A DNA stretch of 36,700 nucleotides from DATBIO01 sp036556965 (GCA_036556965.1 DATBIO010000123.1:1-36700); one strand, 5' to 3'; positions 15,809-24,149 are shown, numbered from the stretch's first letter. The notes: generated by a model not told the origin, from the letters alone. Made by a program: numbers and translations.

Positions 15809-16677
15809 GAGAGCGACGCGGCGATGCGATCGAGGGTCAGGGTGAAGGCGCCGTTGGAGAGCGAGATCTCCGCGGGGAACCTGTCGATGGAGATCTGCCC
15901 GCCGGCCTGGATGAGCCGGCCCTTCACCTCCACCGGGTTGGCCTCGGAGAGCCGGCCGATGACCGCGGCATCGCCGCCCGCCTCGATCCAGAGCTGCCGC
16001 TTGTTGACCTTGGTGCCGGCGCCGGTGAGGGCCACGAACCCGGGGGTGGGCTCGGGGTGCGGCCGGCCGAGGACCACGCGGCTGCCCGCGCGGATGGTGG
16101 CGCTCCCCCCGTCCCAGTCCAGGCGCAGCTGCTCGCCGCCCTCGCCGTCCCAGGCCTGGGCGGCGCCGCGGGCCGGCTCGGGGATCCGCTGGGTGAACTC
16201 GGCCACGGCGCGGATGGCGGGGGCGCCGATGCGGATCGTCATCTCGTTGGGGTCGGGGGCCGCCTGCGACTCGACCTCGTTGAAGTCGGCCTTCACGATG
16301 GCGGCTCCCGGCCGCACGCTGCCCCCCTCGTCGCGCAAGAGGCGGAGGATCAACGCCCCCACCATCTCCGCCTTCAGCTTCTTCAGCTCCTTGCGCACCA
16401 CCTCGCCGATGTCGCGCACGAGCGTGGCCTCGAGCTTCTTGATGCGCTCCCAGTCCTCCAGCTCCAGGAAGACGACGTACTCGTTCCAGACGAGGGGCTT
16501 GCCCGTGGCGGTCAGGTGGGGGCACTGCCGCATCACGCCCTTCACCGCCTTGGCCACGAGGAAGGGATCCACCGCCACCTTGGCCGCCCGCTTCCAGGGG
16601 TTCAGCCCGCCGTGCACGGCGGCCCAGTCCACGTGGAAGGTCTGCGGGTCCTGCTCGCTCTTGCTGACGCCGGGCAT
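15805..16677 (-). CDS. DUF3662-like plus degenerate FHA domain protein (FhaA/FhaB-like), 290 aa
   Basis: The N-terminal half (about 60-135) contains NEYVVFLELEDWERI and VRPGAAIVKADF. This is the pattern I associate with the N-terminal domain of actinobacterial FhaA (DUF3662). The C-terminal part (about 193-283) has the strand pattern of an FHA domain, with VVLGRP and spaced beta strands. The phosphothreonine-binding SRxH turn reads NKRQ (about 225-228), so phospho-binding is doubtful. No TM helix is seen. Start: ATG 16677, 3 nt after the stop of the preceding FHA gene, with AAGGA upstream inside that gene. The stop overlaps the PP2C start. Its place beside the phosphatase is that of fhaB in Mycobacterium. 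The assignment rests on weak similarity plus position, so treat the domain names as likely rather than proven. Confidence 0.65.
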   Translation of the reverse strand: MPGVSKSEQDPQTFHVDWAAVHGGLNPWKRAAKVAVDPFLVAKAVKGVMRQCPHLTATGKPLVWNEYVVFLELEDWERIKKLEATLVRDIGEVVRKELKKLKAEMVGALILRLLRDEGGSVRPGAAIVKADFNEVESQAAPDPNEMTIRIGAPAIRAVAEFTQRIPEPARGAAQAWDGEGGEQLRLDWDGGSATIRAGSRVVLGRPHPEPTPGFVALTGAGTKVNKRQLWIEAGGDAAVIGRLSEANPVEVKGRLIQAGGQISIDRFPAEISLSNGAFTLTLDRIAASLS

Positions 16678-16680
16678 CGC

Positions 16681-17505
16681 TCAGTCCTTCGCGCGGCGCG
16701 GGAGCGGCCCCGCCGCCTCGCTCGCCGGGCCGGGGGGGGCCTCTTGCGATGCGGGAGTCCCCCCTGGCTCCCCGTCCATGGTCTCCTCGAGGTGCAGCCT
16801 CAACACCGACTTCGTGCGGCCGTCGGTGAACTCGATGACGTCGCCGGGGCGCACCGGCACGCGGCCGGAGGCGGCGAGGGCCGGGCGCAGCCGCTGGCCG
16901 TCGGGGCGCGCCACGATCAAGGCCTCGCGCTGGTCGAGCGCTTGCAGCTCGAAATGGGCGCCGCTGCGGTGCAGGCGGGCCGCCTTGCGGCTGACGGAGC
17001 GCTCGTCCTCGGTGACCACCACGTCGTTGGCCACCTGCGAGTCGTCGCCGTGCCAGGGGCCCCGGCCCACCAGCAGCTCCCGCCGCTCGGGGGGCACGGG
17101 CAGCACCTGGCCGTTGCGGTCCCCGCCCTCCACGCGGAGGCGGAAGCCCTTGGGCTCGCTCTCCGTGACCTTCACCCCCGTGCGCGCGGCCGGCTGGACC
17201 ACGTAGCGCCGCACGGGAAGCGCGCCCTCGCGCACCCGCACGAGCCGGTTGCGGAGCTCGGCTTCCACCTCGCGGTCGAAGGCCGGATCGCGCACGAAGC
17301 GCTCCAGCACCTTGAGGCTCCCCTCCGCCACCCCGATGTGGACCACGACCTCTGCAGGCAGAACCTCCCACCCCCTGGCCCCGTGGCGGCGCAGCTTGAC
17401 GATGCCGTCCACGACCCTCTTGAGGAGGTCCGGCCGGCCCAGCTCGGCCGCGTCCAGGGCGCCGCCCAACAGGGCCTTCAGACCCGTGATCGCCTTCTCT
17501 GCCAT
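16681..17505 (-). CDS. DUF3662-like plus FHA domain protein (FhaA-like), 274 aa
   Basis: This is the first gene of the cell-wall signalling operon. The N-terminal region (about 45-120) resembles the FhaA N-terminal domain: EVVVHIGVAEGS, a helical stretch ERFVRDPAFDREVEAEL, then VQPAARTGVKV. An FHA domain follows (about 130-240), with LLVGRG (Gly-Arg at 148-149), a VSRKAA turn close to the SRxH consensus, and VRPGDVIEF. FHA modules bind phosphothreonine peptides, so the likely partner is the operon's kinase or its substrates. The last 35 residues are Pro/Gly-rich and probably disordered. Start: ATG 17505 with GGAG 5 nt upstream. A TAGATT box further upstream (about 17559-17564, minus strand) could be the operon's -10. 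With the next gene this gives two related scaffold proteins in tandem. Confidence 0.75.
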   Translation of the reverse strand: MAEKAITGLKALLGGALDAAELGRPDLLKRVVDGIVKLRRHGARGWEVLPAEVVVHIGVAEGSLKVLERFVRDPAFDREVEAELRNRLVRVREGALPVRRYVVQPAARTGVKVTESEPKGFRLRVEGGDRNGQVLPVPPERRELLVGRGPWHGDDSQVANDVVVTEDERSVSRKAARLHRSGAHFELQALDQREALIVARPDGQRLRPALAASGRVPVRPGDVIEFTDGRTKSVLRLHLEETMDGEPGGTPASQEAPPGPASEAAGPLPRRAKD

Positions 17506-17661
17506 GCGCTCTCCGTGAGTTCGGCGCGCGAAAGGGCGCCTGAGAAAAATCTAGCGCGCCCCGGCCGGACTGTGCGGGGGAGTGTGCGCAATCCCACTCC
17601 AAGCCGGCTCCAAGGGAACCGGCCCCCCCGCCGGCCCGTCCGTTCCAAGTGGAGACGGGAC

Positions 17662-18171
17662 ATGGACAGGACGGGCGCCTTTCGGCTGGAGCTGAGCGAT
17701 CCGTGGCCCGAGGACGCGGCCCGCGTGGCGGCCTGGGTGGACGCCGTGGAGGACCGGGCGGTGGCCCTGGCCGCCGGCCACGGGCTGGAGTTCGAGGCCG
17801 CGCGGCGCCTCGGCCTCGCCCTGCGCGAGGCCCTGGTCAACGCCCTCCGCCACGGACGCAAGGCGGACGGGAGCTGCGCGGTGACCGTGCGCGGCCGCCC
17901 GACGCGGACGGGGGTGGCGGTCACCGTGCGCGACGGCGGGCGCGGCTTCGACGCCCGGCGCGTGCCCGATCCGCTGCTGCCCACCAACCTGGACAAGAGC
18001 AGCGGCCGCGGCATCTTCTGCATGCGGCGGCTGACCGACCGCGTGGCCTTCGCCTTCCCGCGCCTGGGCGGGACGGTCGTCCAGCTGGAGGCCCGGCGCG
18101 CCCGGGGCGCCGGGCGGGCCCCGGAGGAGGACCCTCAGCGCATCAGCCAGCGCTTGGCGGCGGCGTCGTAG
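17662..18171 (+). CDS. RsbW/SpoIIAB-like GHKL ATPase (anti-sigma factor or switch kinase family), 169 aa
   Basis: This is a single HATPase_c domain. The N-box is ALREALVNALRHG, the G1 box VRDGGRGFD and the G2 box SSGRGIFCMRRL, in the order of RsbW/SpoIIAB serine kinases. Proteins of this size bind a sigma factor or phosphorylate an STAS antagonist. No sigma factor or STAS gene is in the window, so the partner is unknown. Start: ATG 17662, with GGAGA about 8 nt upstream. It diverges from the FHA operon across 156 bp, which may link it to the same signalling theme (inference). The C-terminal 12 codons overlap the end of the convergent lipoprotein gene by 37 nt. Confidence 0.85.
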   Translation: MDRTGAFRLELSDPWPEDAARVAAWVDAVEDRAVALAAGHGLEFEAARRLGLALREALVNALRHGRKADGSCAVTVRGRPTRTGVAVTVRDGGRGFDARRVPDPLLPTNLDKSSGRGIFCMRRLTDRVAFAFPRLGGTVVQLEARRARGAGRAPEEDPQRISQRLAAAS

Positions 18172-18503
18172 GCGTAGTTGAAGCTCTTCTCGAAGTCGTG
18201 CTTGATGAAGGAGCCGTCCCACTCCTTGGTCTTGCTGTCGATCTTGAACTTGATGGTGCCGCGCCAGGGCTGAGCCGCGTTCCCCGGCTGCTCCTGGACG
18301 TCCACGGATTGCACGTTCCAGACCGCGCTCACGCCGAGGCGGGGGTCCATCTTCTCGCCGTCGGCCTTGAGCGACTGCGCCTCCGCGTTCAGGGCGGCGG
18401 TGACGGCCTCGCGCGACAGCGACGGGTCGGGCTTCTTCGCGCAGCCGGCCACGGCCAGGGCCAGCGCCGCCAGGCCGGTCACGAGCGGCCTACGGTTCTT
18501 CAT
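18135..18503 (-). CDS. Small putative lipoprotein, 122 aa
   Basis: The N-terminus MKNRRPLVTGLAALALAVAGC is a lipoprotein signal peptide with a lipobox ending AGC, so the mature protein starts at Cys21. The rest is a compact soluble domain rich in charged residues, with WNVQSVDVQEQ and WRGTIKFKID. It ends in a tyrosine-rich stretch and WLMR. I do not recognise the family. Start: ATG 18503, preceded by GAGGGGA at good spacing. Upstream in-frame codons are rejected because they would bury the signal peptide. It lies 55 bp downstream of the DUF2207 gene and may be cotranscribed with it. Confidence 0.8.
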   Translation of the reverse strand: MKNRRPLVTGLAALALAVAGCAKKPDPSLSREAVTAALNAEAQSLKADGEKMDPRLGVSAVWNVQSVDVQEQPGNAAQPWRGTIKFKIDSKTKEWDGSFIKHDFEKSFNYAYDAAAKRWLMR

Positions 18504-18558
18504 GGAGCGTCCCCTCCCTCGAACGGACCCTGACCACGGCCTGCGTCCGTGGCGGAGC

Positions 18559-20460
18559 TCACCAGCCCCCCCCACCGCCGCCGCCGGAGCTGCTGCTCCC
18601 TCCCCCTCCGCCGCCGCCACCCGAGCTGCTTCCGCCGCTGGAGCTCGGCGCGGCCACCCCCGTGGACAGGGCGCCGAGCGCGGACACCCAGCTGCCGCTG
18701 GCGCCCGCGCCCCCGAACGAGCCGCCGCCTCCCGTCCAGCTCGGCGTTCCCGAGGACGGCGACGACGACCCGCGGCCGCTGCCGTGCGAGACGTCCGACC
18801 ACGCGGAGCCCCGCGAAGGCGCGGCGTGGGCCTTGAACCAGTCGGAGACCTGGTCGTCGAGGCCGAAGGCCACGACGTACGGGAACCAGGCGTCGTCGAG
18901 CGCGGGCTGCGGCTTGCCCAGCTCCTGGCTGAAGAAGGCGCGCGCCTCCGTCAGGCGCCGGCGCAGGGCCAGCGACTGCCGGCCGTGACGCGAGCGGGCC
19001 ATGAGGAGGGTCGCGCCCCAGAGCGCGAGCGCGAGCAGCGCGAGCCCCAGCACCGAGGTCAGCGGCAGGTCGACGCGCAGGGGCAGCAGCAGGAGGACGG
19101 CGGGCACGGCGAGCACGAGGGCGGACGGAAGCGCGAAGGTCAGCGTGCGCAGAGCGCCCCAGTCGATACGATGGCGCCACCTGGCGGCCAACATTCCGGC
19201 CATACCGAAGACGACCAGCATGCCCCCCGCGAAGAGGGCGCACTGGACGAGCCACAGGGGGTCCGCGCGCGCGCCCAGCACCGCCACCACCACGGCCGTC
19301 ACCGCCGCCGACAGGAAGAGCCAGTGCGCCGCCGACCATGCGCGGGCGGGCTCGCCCAGGAGGGCGCGGACCTGGCCTTCCAGCCACGGCCGGATGACCT
19401 GCGAAGGATCGAAGCCCTCGCCGGCATAGTGGCTCTTGATGAAATCGGTATCGGTCGTCTCCCTGCCCACGAACAGCTTCTCCACCAGCGCCTTCTCGTG
19501 GTCGCGGAGCGTGCGCTCATCCACGAGGAGCCGCAGCCGCAGCCTGTCGCCGTCACGGACCTCGGTGCGCAGCTTCCCCTCGCGGGCCATGCGGGCGATG
19601 GTGGCGCCCACCTCGGCGCCGCCGATGTCCTCCTCCCAGGCCGCGCCCACCACCTCGGCGGGATGCGGGAACAGGTGGCGGTCCAGCCACGCGGCGTTCA
19701 CGTGGTGCGTGGCGATCCCGGCCAGGCGCCCGGTGGCCCGCTCGCGCCGGACGAGCCAGGCGATTCCGGCCAGGGGGGCCAGCGCGAGCGCCGCCACCGC
19801 GCCCATCCTCACCGGCCAGCGGAGCGCCGCCACCGCCGCGGGCGAGCCCGCTCCCCGGTACCTGAGCCCGAGGTCCACCGCGTAGCCCGTGCCCGGGGCC
19901 ATGGTGCCCAGGCGCACGCTCGGCACCGGGCCCAGGGCCTCCCAGGCCGGGTCCACCTCCAGCTCCAGCGCGTAGCGCAGGATCGGCCACTCACGGTCCG
20001 GCATGCCGAAGTCGTGGTCGAGGCGATAGCCTCCGTCCGGCTGCTCGCGCACCACGCCGGAGAGCGTGTACTCCAGGCGGTAGTCGCGCCGCTCGTCCTG
20101 GAAGGGCGGGTCCTGGGGCCGGCGGCTGCGCCAGCGCACGGTGTTCCCGTCCACGCGCGCGTAGTGGTCCACCTGGTCGAGGCCGCCCTCCGCCATCCGC
20201 CGCACCGCGCCCGCCTCGTCCTCGCGGGACATGCGGTGGAGCGTCAGCCCTTGCCCGGGCCCGACGCGGAAGCGGCGCTCGCCGCCGTTCCAGTCCCCGG
20301 TGAAGACCATGGCGTGGCGCTCCGTCACGTGGAGGGCGCCCTCGGCGTCCAGGCGCGCCCGCACCTCGAGCGCGTCCCAGTGCAGGCGGCGCTGCGCCAG
20401 GAGGGGCGCGGCCTGGGCGGCGGCGAGGGCGCACGCGCAGACCGTCGTGCGGTGGAGCAT
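18559..20460 (-). CDS. DUF2207-family membrane protein with glycine-rich tail, 633 aa
   Basis: The protein has a signal peptide (about 1-22) and an extracytoplasmic beta-rich region (about 25-210) that begins RLHWDALEVRARLDAEGALHV in the style of DUF2207. A TM helix follows (about 218-237), then a cytoplasmic domain, then two TM pairs (about 385-425 and 440-490). A soluble segment ending DWFKAH precedes a low-complexity tail of serine and long glycine runs closing in a final Trp. The Gly-rich tail with terminal W is typical of the family. Function is unknown; members are often annotated as predicted membrane proteins. Start: ATG 20460 with no Shine-Dalgarno; TACCGT lies 8 nt upstream. Confidence 0.85.
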   Translation of the reverse strand: MLHRTTVCACALAAAQAAPLLAQRRLHWDALEVRARLDAEGALHVTERHAMVFTGDWNGGERRFRVGPGQGLTLHRMSREDEAGAVRRMAEGGLDQVDHYARVDGNTVRWRSRRPQDPPFQDERRDYRLEYTLSGVVREQPDGGYRLDHDFGMPDREWPILRYALELEVDPAWEALGPVPSVRLGTMAPGTGYAVDLGLRYRGAGSPAAVAALRWPVRMGAVAALALAPLAGIAWLVRRERATGRLAGIATHHVNAAWLDRHLFPHPAEVVGAAWEEDIGGAEVGATIARMAREGKLRTEVRDGDRLRLRLLVDERTLRDHEKALVEKLFVGRETTDTDFIKSHYAGEGFDPSQVIRPWLEGQVRALLGEPARAWSAAHWLFLSAAVTAVVVAVLGARADPLWLVQCALFAGGMLVVFGMAGMLAARWRHRIDWGALRTLTFALPSALVLAVPAVLLLLPLRVDLPLTSVLGLALLALALWGATLLMARSRHGRQSLALRRRLTEARAFFSQELGKPQPALDDAWFPYVVAFGLDDQVSDWFKAHAAPSRGSAWSDVSHGSGRGSSSPSSGTPSWTGGGGSFGGAGASGSWVSALGALSTGVAAPSSSGGSSSGGGGGGGGSSSSGGGGGGGW

Positions 20461-20468
20461 CGCGCGGA

Positions 20469-20474
20469 ACGGTA
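20469..20474 (-). promoter_or_regulatory. Putative -10 box of the DUF2207 gene
   Basis: TACCGT on the minus strand lies 8 nt before the ATG at 20460. No ribosome-binding site is visible, so the transcript may be leaderless. Confidence 0.25.
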
Positions 20475-20507
20475 GGCGAGCCCACCGGACGGGTCAAGCC
20501 ACCGCGC

Positions 20508-21761
20508 TCAGCGCAGGGGGGCGAGGAGCTCGATGAAGTGGACGCGGTTGCGGTCGCGCGCGCCCCCCGCCGCGGGCAGCGTCTTGGGGACCAGCCGGCC
20601 GCCCTCGTCCGTGATGCCGAAGTCGTCGTCGTTCACCAGGGCCAGCGTGCGCTCGCCCAGCACGGCCAGGCCCTCGGGCTTGTCGTGGGGATAGCCCCCG
20701 GGCAAGGCGAGCAGGTCCACGAGCAGCGTGCGCTCCACGGGCCGCAGGCCGGCGCGCGCGCGCTCCGCGTCCGTCAGCTCCTCGGGCGTCTTCCCCTCGT
20801 GGAGACGGCCGCGGGGCCCGTCCTCGGGATCGCTCAGGTCGGTGGCCCCCGCCAGGCGCACGCGGTAGACGCGCTTGTGTCGCGCGGGCTTCGTGGGATG
20901 GCCGGCGAAGGCGCCGTCCCGCTCCACGACCAGGAACTCGTCCTCCGCGAGCGCGGCCAGGGCGGTGTTGGAGTAGCCGGGCCCGTCGTGCAGGTAGGCG
21001 AACTGCTGCGTGCGGCCGGTGGCGGGATCGAAGACCACGAGGCGGGTCAGGCGCGCGGAGGTCCGGACGGCGGGGCCCGGGTTGTCGAGCGGGCCCTGGA
21101 GCAGGGCCACCAGCGTCCCCCTCCCCGTGGCGGCAAGCCCCTCGAAGCCGTAGTTCGGACGGCGCGCCGCCAGCACGCGGGGCAACGGGAGGCCGTGCCG
21201 CCCGGGGAGATGGGGGCTGACGCGCTCGATCGTGCGGCCGCGCGCGTCCACGTGCAGCAGCGACGGCCCGTACTCCTCCGCCACCCAGAACGTCCCGTCG
21301 GGCAGGGCGGCCAGGCCCTCGGGGTCCACGCCCCGCGCGTCCGCGCGCAGCGTCCGCCCCTGGAGGTCGAAGGCGGCCTCCCCCGTGCCGCCCCGGCCGG
21401 GGGGGTTGGGCAGCCCGACCAGGGGCCGGCCGCGCTCGTCGCGAAGGACCACGCTCCGCACCAGCCGCAGCCGCCCGCCCTCGCGCGCGAAGAGGCCGAT
21501 GCGCGGGGCGTAGCCCGGCCGCAGGAAGACCTTCTCGTCCTCGCGCCCGGTGCCGACGTTCGGCCCGCGGTCGGTGAGGAGGAAGAAGTGGCCCGCACGC
21601 GTGGGGTGCACGGAGAGGGCGGAGCCGAACCCGCCCTGGTAGAAGGAGACCCCGCGCGCGCGCCCCAGGACGCTCCGGTCCACGTCCGCCACCTCGACGG
21701 CCAGCACCCGCGCGCTCATGGCCAGGACGGCGGAGATCCCGGGGAGACGGGGGTGGAGCAT
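20508..21761 (-). CDS. Esterase-like/phytase-like beta-propeller protein, 417 aa
   Basis: The sequence matches the phytase-like (esterase-like activity of phytase) family: FLLTDRGPNVGTG near the start, DPEGLAALPDGTFWVAEEYGPSLLHVD, and near the end PHDKPEGLAVLGERTLALVNDDDFG. These are calcium-dependent propellers, some with phosphatase or esterase activity, usually exported. The N-terminus (MLHPRLPGISAVLAMSARVLA) is only a weak signal peptide, so location is uncertain. Start: ATG 21761. A second Met at 21719 is possible, but no Shine-Dalgarno supports either. CACAAT lies 6 nt before the first, which favours 21761 as a leaderless start. It diverges from the cysteine-cluster gene across 71 bp. 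Substrate unknown. Confidence 0.8.
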   Translation of the reverse strand: MLHPRLPGISAVLAMSARVLAVEVADVDRSVLGRARGVSFYQGGFGSALSVHPTRAGHFFLLTDRGPNVGTGREDEKVFLRPGYAPRIGLFAREGGRLRLVRSVVLRDERGRPLVGLPNPPGRGGTGEAAFDLQGRTLRADARGVDPEGLAALPDGTFWVAEEYGPSLLHVDARGRTIERVSPHLPGRHGLPLPRVLAARRPNYGFEGLAATGRGTLVALLQGPLDNPGPAVRTSARLTRLVVFDPATGRTQQFAYLHDGPGYSNTALAALAEDEFLVVERDGAFAGHPTKPARHKRVYRVRLAGATDLSDPEDGPRGRLHEGKTPEELTDAERARAGLRPVERTLLVDLLALPGGYPHDKPEGLAVLGERTLALVNDDDFGITDEGGRLVPKTLPAAGGARDRNRVHFIELLAPLR

Positions 21762-21832
21762 GGGCGCATTGTGCGCGCCGCGGCGCGGGCCGCGGGCGGA
21801 GACGGAGCTTATCCGGTGTACTGTCTGCGGCG
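21762..21832. promoter_or_regulatory. 71-bp divergent promoter region
   Basis: Minus strand: CACAAT (21773 to 21768) lies 6 nt before the phytase-like ATG. Plus strand: TACTGT (21819-21824) lies 8 nt before the GTG of the cysteine-cluster gene. Neither gene has a Shine-Dalgarno, which again fits leaderless starts. No convincing -35 was found. Confidence 0.3.
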
Positions 21833-22444
21833 GTGCCGGGAGCCGAGGGTCTTTCCGCCGCGGACGCCGACCTGCTGCGCGTGTTCGACGAGGCGCTGGC
21901 GAGGAGCGCGCGCGCCCTGGGGCCCGCCCTCGACTTCGGGCGCGGCTGTCCCGCGTGCTGCATCGGCCCCTTCCCCATCAACGCCCTCGACGCCTGGCGC
22001 CTCCGGCGGGGACTCCAGGCCCTCGACCCGGCACGGGCAGGGGAGGTGCGCGCACGGGCGCGCGCGGCGGTGGCGGTCCTGGGGCCGCACTTCCCCGGCG
22101 ACGCCGACCGTGGCGTGTTCGCCGCCGACGACGCGGCCGAAGAGGCGTTCTGCGAGCGCTTCGCCACGCTGGCCTGCCCCGCCCTCGACCCCGGCAGCGG
22201 CCGCTGCGACCTCTACGCCCACCGGCCCCTGGCCTGCCGCAGCTACGGGCTGCCCGTGCGCATCGGGATCACCGACCTCCCCCCGTGCCGCCTCTGCGTG
22301 GAGGCCGACCCCGGAACCCTCGAGCGGTGCCGGGCCGAGCCCGACCCGCAGCACGGCGAGCGGGCCCTGCTGGAGCGGCTGGAGTCGGCGACGGGGGCCG
22401 CCGGGGAGACCCTGATCGCCTTCGCCCTGGCCGGGACGCCGTGA
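21833..22444 (+). CDS. YkgJ-type Cys-cluster protein (putative Zn/Fe-chelating), 203 aa
   Basis: The family signature of clustered cysteines is present. FGRGCPACCIG near residue 40 gives CxxCC. Later come LACPALDPGSGRCDLYAHRP, LACRSYGLP and LPPCRLCVEAD. YkgJ/UPF0153 proteins are thought to bind zinc or an Fe-S cluster; their biochemical role is unclear. This one is longer than the minimal family because of helical segments between the cysteine groups. Start: GTG 21833, with no Shine-Dalgarno. The beta-lactamase-like gene follows after 31 nt on the same strand with its own strong ribosome-binding site, so the two are probably cotranscribed without coupling. Confidence 0.85.
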   Translation: MPGAEGLSAADADLLRVFDEALARSARALGPALDFGRGCPACCIGPFPINALDAWRLRRGLQALDPARAGEVRARARAAVAVLGPHFPGDADRGVFAADDAAEEAFCERFATLACPALDPGSGRCDLYAHRPLACRSYGLPVRIGITDLPPCRLCVEADPGTLERCRAEPDPQHGERALLERLESATGAAGETLIAFALAGTP

Positions 22445-22475
22445 GGCGGCCGGCCCTTCGCGGGAGGAACCGACC

Positions 22476-23609
22476 ATGCGCGCGCTGCTCGCTTCGCTGA
22501 TGGTGGCGGGGACCACCGCCACGCCCGCCGCCGACTGGCCGCGGTCCACGCCGGACGCCCAGGGGATGGACGCCGCGGCGCTGGCGGCCCTGGACGGCGC
22601 CTTCCGGCGCGGCGACCACGGCTACGTGGACGGGATGCTGGTGATTCGCCATGGCCACGTGGTGTGGGACGCAACCTACCGCCACGACTACGCGTCCCTC
22701 TTCAAGGCGGAGCACGGCCCGCGCGGGATCTACAACTATTACGACCCCGAGTGGCACCCGTATCACCGCGGCTCGGACCTGCACACCATGCAATCGGTCA
22801 GCAAGAGCGTCACCTCCGCGCTGGTGGGCCTGGCCCTCCACCGGGGCGAGCTGCGCGGGCTGGACGAGGCGGTGCTCTCGTTCTTCCCCGGTTATCCGGC
22901 CGCGGACGACCCGCGCTGGCGGCGCATGACCGTGCGCCACCTCCTCACCATGACCACCGGCATCCGCTGGGACGAGAGCACGGTGGCCTACACCGACCCC
23001 GCCAACAGCTGCGCGCGCATGGAGGCGAGCCAGGACTGGCTGCGTTTCGTGCTGGCCCAGCCCATGGCCGAGGAGCCGGGACGCACCTTCGTCTACAACA
23101 GCGGCGCCACGCAGCTGCTCTCCCAGGTCCTGAAGCAGGCCACCGGGGTGCACGCCGACGAGTACGCGGCGCGGCACCTCTTCGCGCCCCTCGGCATCGG
23201 CGCCTTCCAGTGGAAGAAGACCCCCACCGGCCATCCCGATACCGAGGGCGGCCTCTACCTGCGCCCCCACGACCTCGCGCGCCTCGGGATGCTGTACCTG
23301 AAGGGTGGGACCTGGAGCGGCACGCGCCTGCTCCCGGAGCGCTGGGTCGCCGAGTCGACGGCGCCCGCCGTGGACGTGGCGCGGGCCGGCGGGCCCCCGT
23401 GGAAGTACGGCTACCAGTGGTGGCTGGTGCCGGCCGCGGGCGCCCCCGGAGGCTACGTGCCCATGGCCCTCGGGTACGGCGGCCAGCGGCTCATGGTGGT
23501 GCCGCAGCACGACCTGGTGGCCGTGTTCACGGGCTGGAACATCTACGACAAGCCGGCCCTCGACCCGTCGCTGGCCCTGGAGAAGCTGACGGCGGCGGTG
23601 CGCCGCTGA
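22476..23609 (+). CDS. Serine beta-lactamase-like/class C-type hydrolase, 377 aa
   Basis: A signal peptide-like N-terminus (MRALLASLMVAGTTATPAAD) suggests export. The catalytic SxxK is SVSK (107-110). The tyrosine motif is FVYNSGATQLL, and GYGGQ near residue 335 stands where the KTG-like motif falls in this superfamily. The sequence MQSVSKSVTSALVGLA and DESTVAY region recall the esterase/6-aminohexanoate-dimer hydrolase branch more than true AmpC. It is therefore likely an esterase, D-aminopeptidase or amidase rather than a resistance enzyme. Start: ATG 22476, preceded by GGGAGGA at good spacing. It converges on the PDZ gene 15 nt away. Confidence 0.88.
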   Translation: MRALLASLMVAGTTATPAADWPRSTPDAQGMDAAALAALDGAFRRGDHGYVDGMLVIRHGHVVWDATYRHDYASLFKAEHGPRGIYNYYDPEWHPYHRGSDLHTMQSVSKSVTSALVGLALHRGELRGLDEAVLSFFPGYPAADDPRWRRMTVRHLLTMTTGIRWDESTVAYTDPANSCARMEASQDWLRFVLAQPMAEEPGRTFVYNSGATQLLSQVLKQATGVHADEYAARHLFAPLGIGAFQWKKTPTGHPDTEGGLYLRPHDLARLGMLYLKGGTWSGTRLLPERWVAESTAPAVDVARAGGPPWKYGYQWWLVPAAGAPGGYVPMALGYGGQRLMVVPQHDLVAVFTGWNIYDKPALDPSLALEKLTAAVRR

Positions 23610-23624
23610 GGGAAGGGGGACGGC

Positions 23625-24092
23625 TCAGCGCTGGGAGGCGCGGACGGTGGCGTGCTCCATCATGTGCTCGCCGATGTAGGCCGCCCGGATGTTCTCGGGC
23701 ATCGGCGCCAGGACGACGACCAGGCGCCGGCTGACGCCGTCACGGTCCACGGTGTACGTCGCGCGCGCGCCGGGGACCAGCGCCTTGCGCACCGCGTTCA
23801 GGGCCTCGCGGTTCTTCTCCTCCGCCAGGGCCACGCCGTTGAGGGCGATGAGCACGTCGCCGGCGCGGAAGCCGGCGACCTCGGCCGGGCTGCCCGGGAC
23901 CACGGCCTTGACGACCAGGGAGCCGGCGCGGCTCTTGTCGATCTCCAGGCCCGCCCAGCCCTTGTTGCGGAGGGCCGTCGTCATCGCGTCCAGGCACTCC
24001 TGAACGGCCATGCTGCACTTCTCGTGCGTGCCGGCGACGGCGGGCGTGGCCAGGGCGGCCCCCACGGCGACGGCCAGCCACGTTCTCCTCAT
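23625..24092 (-). CDS. Secreted or periplasmic PDZ-domain protein, 155 aa
   Basis: The signal peptide MRRTWLAVAVGAALATPAVAG leads into a short helical region with two cysteines (KCSMAVQECLDAM). A PDZ domain (about 45-125) follows, with the ligand-groove GLEID and the signature GSPAEVAGFRAGDVLIALNG. No protease domain is present, so it is probably an adaptor or substrate-binding module. Start: ATG 24092 with GAGGAGG 5 nt upstream; the in-frame ATG 30 nt further up lacks a site and would spoil the signal peptide. A TTGGAC-18-TTTAAC promoter lies about 100 nt upstream. Confidence 0.85.
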   Translation of the reverse strand: MRRTWLAVAVGAALATPAVAGTHEKCSMAVQECLDAMTTALRNKGWAGLEIDKSRAGSLVVKAVVPGSPAEVAGFRAGDVLIALNGVALAEEKNREALNAVRKALVPGARATYTVDRDGVSRRLVVVLAPMPENIRAAYIGEHMMEHATVRASQR

Positions 24093-24128
24093 CACGCCCT
24101 CCTCGCGACCCCGCGGGTCCACTCGTTT

Positions 24129-24149
24129 GGGCGGCGCACGCGCCGTCCC
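24129..24149. other. Imperfect GC hairpin in the PDZ gene leader
   Basis: GGGCGGCG pairs with CGCCG-T-CCC (one bulged T) around a 4-nt loop. It lies between the putative promoter and the PDZ start, so it would fall in the 5' leader. No U-tract follows on either strand, so a terminator is unlikely. Confidence 0.35.

Noticed and set aside
16728..16742. Homopolymer run near the end of the first FHA gene
   Set aside because: It lies in a disordered Pro/Gly-rich tail and the frame ends properly 3 nt before the next gene.
17506..17661. Short GC inverted repeats in the spacer between the FHA operon and the RsbW-like gene
   Set aside because: Several five-base CCGG-type pairings compete and none is longer than expected in such GC-rich sequence.
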